DNA of 24,976 nt from an uncultured Muribaculum sp. GTDB taxonomy: Bacteria > Bacteroidota > Bacteroidia > Bacteroidales > Muribaculaceae. The translations under genes were made by a program, and so were the position numbers. Below are positions 23,548 to 24,976 of this stretch, piece by piece. The notes beneath the pieces are model-generated. The model was given only the letters and a program-made list of their open reading frames with translations. It did not search any database and was not told the origin of the DNA. Each line of letters begins with the position of its first letter. Within the stretch, counting starts at the first letter, position 1. Where the stretch lies: positions 1 through 24,976 of the forward strand of contig CAJUTE010000039.1 of the NCBI GenBank assembly GCA_910589555.1, in the 5' to 3' direction.

Positions 23548-23997
23548 CTAAGTGTCGAACCATCTCATTTGCCATGATGCTCGTTCATCATCGGGTAGCG
23601 CCTCCACCCATTCTTGCTCAAAACTTTTTACCTGGTGGTGTTCTTTTTGTTTGGTGATGTATGCCTTGATGACAGGCACGAAATGTGGGGAAACCGAGTC
23701 GACTGAGTATTCTCTTGCCCAACCTTGAAATTTTGGGAATAGTCGGGTCTTTTTCAAGTACAGCGATGAGGCTCGTTTTACGGTGGCTACGTAGTCGGAA
23801 GCTGTTATTGTTGTGGTGAGTTTTACGAGGATATGGATGTGGTTGAGTGCTGCGTTTATTCTTATGAGGGTGCAGCCTAAGTTGGCGGTTATTCCCATTA
23901 TGTAGGCAAATAGCTCACGTTCTTTTTCGGGTGTGATTACGGGTTGTCGGTACTTGGTGACAAATACGTAGTGTGCGTATATGTGATTTCGGCTCAT
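23548..23997 (-). CDS. REP-associated/IS200-like tyrosine (Y1) transposase
   Basis: HUH single-strand transposase of 149 aa. Early HYVFVTKYRQPVI is the usual IS200-type first strand; the metal-binding HUH motif is His53-Ile-His55 (NHIHILV); the nucleophile is probably Tyr113 in IKAYITKQKEHH, a C-terminal pattern common in the Bacteroidota branch. The start is ATG 23997 (MSRNHIYAHY); the much longer open frame to 24555 is translated repeat DNA and is rejected. No TnpB or second gene is present. Both flanks carry palindromic motifs and its 5' side borders a tandem hairpin array (24055-24385), the layout expected of a RAYT rather than a simple insertion sequence. Confidence 0.88.
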   Translation of the reverse strand: MSRNHIYAHYVFVTKYRQPVITPEKERELFAYIMGITANLGCTLIRINAALNHIHILVKLTTTITASDYVATVKRASSLYLKKTRLFPKFQGWAREYSVDSVSPHFVPVIKAYITKQKEHHQVKSFEQEWVEALPDDERASWQMRWFDT

Positions 23998-24039
23998 AGG
24001 ATTTTTTTGATAAAGATAGTGGTTTTTCTTGTGAAATGC

Positions 24040-24054
24040 AACAGCTCCGCTGTT
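24040..24054. repeat. Palindrome next to the transposase start
   Basis: AACAGC-TCC-GCTGTT is a perfect 6-bp stem, 43 nt upstream of the transposase start. A related but imperfect copy (sharing AGCGGAGC on the opposite reading) lies at 23496-23508 beyond the other end of the gene, so the gene is bracketed by related motifs. Confidence 0.65.
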
Positions 24055-24385
24055 GATGATGTGTGGTGCGGTGGTGCAGTATCCCCACGAAGGATCGTGG
24101 GGTTGAGTCAGATGTGACAGCTGCGCTGTCCCCACTGAGTGGCGTGTAGTGGTGCGGTGTCGCCACGAAAGGTCGCTGGGGTGGCGGATGTGACAGCTGC
24201 GCTGTCCCCACTGATGGGCGTGCGGTGGTGCGGTGTCTCTACGAAGGATCGTGGGGTGGCGGATGTGACAGCTGCGCTGTCCCCACTGAGGGGCGTGCGG
24301 TGGTGCGGTGTCCCCACGAAGGATCGTGGGGTTGCGGCGGATGTGGCAGCTGCACTGTCTCCACGAAGGCTGTGCTGTCTTGGTG
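24055..24385. repeat. REP/BIME-like tandem array, about four units of 75-78 bp plus a partial unit
   Basis: Each unit has two hairpins. Hairpin A is CCCCACGA-AGGA-TCGTGGGG at 24083-24102, 24161-24181 (degenerate), 24237-24256 (left arm CTCTACGA, stem kept by G-U pairs) and 24312-24331. Hairpin B is GACAGC-TGC-GCTGTC at 24116-24130, 24192-24206, 24267-24281 and 24345-24359 (degenerate). Linkers also repeat (CCCCACTGA, GGTGGTGCGGTG, GCGGATGTG). Spacing between hairpin B copies is 76, 75 and 78 bp. A fifth partial unit begins at 24361. Confidence 0.9.
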
Positions 24386-24394
24386 TGGGAAAAG

Positions 24395-24430
24395 GAAAAC
24401 CCCACCAAGGGTTGGATGCCTTTGGTGGGG
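24395..24430 (-). terminator. Terminator of the aldolase gene
   Basis: On the minus strand CCCCACCAAAGG (24430-24419) pairs with CCTTGGTGGGG (24410-24400), followed by TTTTCCTTTT. It lies about 25 nt after the stop. Confidence 0.88.
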
Positions 24431-24454
24431 TAGGGAGTGTTGAATGAGTTTTTG

Positions 24455-24976
24455 TTAGAGGGCTTTGTCCTTGCTTCCGAGAACGGCTTCGATTTTGTGC
24501 TTGTAGAGTTTTTCCATTTCGTCACGAGCCGGTCCGAGGTATTTGCGCGGGTCAAATTCAGCAGGCTTGGTAGCCATTATTTTGCGAACTGCAGCGGTCA
24601 TTGCGAGACGGCTGTCAGAGTCGATGTTGATCTTGCAAACGGCGCTCTTTGCAGCCTTGCGAAGTTCTTCTTCGGGGATTCCGATTGCATCGGGAAGCTT
24701 GCCGCCGTATTCGTTGATTTCATCAACATATTCCTGAGGCACTGAGCTTGATCCGTGGAGCACGATGGGGAATCCGGGGAGTTTTTCCATCACAGCGTCG
24801 AGCACGTTGAATGCCAATGGCGGGGGCACGAGGCGACCTTCGGCGTTGCGGGTGCACTGTTCGGGGGTGAACTTGTAGGCTCCGTGAGAAGTACCGATAG
24901 AGATGGCGAGGCTGTCGCAACCTGTGCGGGTAGCGAAGTCGATAACTTCTTCAGGGTCGGTGTAGGTGTGGTGGTC
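24455..24976 (-). CDS. fba: Class II fructose-bisphosphate aldolase, partial (C-terminal 173 aa)
   Basis: Zinc aldolase interconverting fructose 1,6-bisphosphate with DHAP and glyceraldehyde 3-phosphate in glycolysis and gluconeogenesis. The open frame runs off the right end of the window, so the N-terminal half is missing. Visible parts are DHHTYTDPEEV at the edge, AISIGTSHGAYKF with a zinc-ligand His, PIVLHGSSSVP with another, and KINIDSDSRLA, the phosphate-binding segment. The tail PAEFDPRKYLGPARDEM is also typical of class II enzymes. A short Met start at 24829 is only an internal GTG. It ends just before a strong terminator; the transposase unit lies downstream. Confidence 0.95.
   Translation of the reverse strand, partial: DHHTYTDPEEVIDFATRTGCDSLAISIGTSHGAYKFTPEQCTRNAEGRLVPPPLAFNVLDAVMEKLPGFPIVLHGSSSVPQEYVDEINEYGGKLPDAIGIPEEELRKAAKSAVCKINIDSDSRLAMTAAVRKIMATKPAEFDPRKYLGPARDEMEKLYKHKIEAVLGSKDKAL

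Larger units (their letters stand above)
23998..24454. other. Non-coding region upstream of the transposase
   Basis: This 457-bp gap between transposase and aldolase contains an isolated palindrome (24040-24054), the tandem hairpin array (24055-24385) and the aldolase terminator (24400-24430). Open frames on both strands here are repeat translations. Confidence 0.8.

Noticed and set aside
24055..24385. CRISPR array
   Set aside because: Units are near-identical along their whole 75-78 bp with no unique spacers, contain two palindromes each, and no cas genes are nearby.
24139..24447. Plus-strand open frames through the array
   Set aside because: Repeat translation only, no recognisable domain, overlapping a terminator and running antisense to the aldolase end.
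23998..24555. Long N-terminal extension of the transposase frame (186 residues rich in CHI, GDTAPPH and WGQRS repeats)
   Set aside because: It is the in-frame translation of the hairpin array and aldolase terminator. The IS200-type domain starts cleanly at ATG 23997, and the same DNA is open in several frames, as expected from a repeat whose period is often a multiple of three.

Overview
The window looks like a chromosome segment of a gut Bacteroidales bacterium, probably of the Muribaculaceae or a close relative. This is inferred from the promoters (repeated -7 boxes of the form TAnnTTTG(C), some with TTTG about 20 nt upstream), the near absence of Shine-Dalgarno sites, and Bacteroidota-typical families (DUF4290, a DUF2582-like winged helix, a secreted protein with a type-IX-like C-terminal tail, archaeal/eukaryote-type ProRS). 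No rRNA, tRNA, CRISPR array or prophage was seen.

Layout. 1-2632: a patatin-like hydrolase and a cytosolic GH13 enzyme in one unit. 2655-3718: prs with its own -7 box and a strong terminator. 3822-8520: a tight seven-gene operon, cmk-ispH-exonuclease-lipoprotein-prenyl synthase-tatD-GNAT, with five start/stop overlaps, ending in a strong hairpin. 8637-9161 (minus): a SPOR lipoprotein, divergent from a DegP/HtrA protease (9466-11016). 11119-12252 (minus): an AI-2E family transporter. 12456-12665: a small winged-helix protein. 12995-15664: a large secreted protein under a near-consensus promoter. 15736-15930: a cluster of short hairpins. 16047-20910: TetR regulator, KAS III, FabG, DUF4290, MurA and RimM, all on the plus strand. 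20948-23396 (minus): proS followed by a membrane-anchored GT2 glycosyltransferase. 23548-24385: a small HUH/Y1 transposase beside an array of about four 75-78 bp repeats. 24455-24976 (minus): the 3' part of a class II fructose-bisphosphate aldolase gene.

Most genes are housekeeping: nucleotide supply (prs, cmk), isoprenoids (ispH, prenyl synthase), fatty acids (KAS III, FabG), peptidoglycan (MurA), translation (RimM, ProRS), envelope protein quality control (DegP) and glycolysis (Fba).

The unusual material is mostly non-coding. (1) A RAYT-like transposase sits at the edge of a two-hairpin repeat array, resembling a REP/BIME system. (2) Three G-rich blocks with G-quadruplex potential, sharing CTTTAGGG and GGGTCGTTA-type words, each end about 45 nt before a plus-strand -7 box. 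(3) A heptamer tandem repeat lies next to one of these blocks. (4) Five different short hairpins are packed into about 190 bp after the secreted-protein gene. Among the proteins, MurA has Asp where the fosfomycin-target Cys normally lies, and the prenyl synthase carries a short-chain signature.
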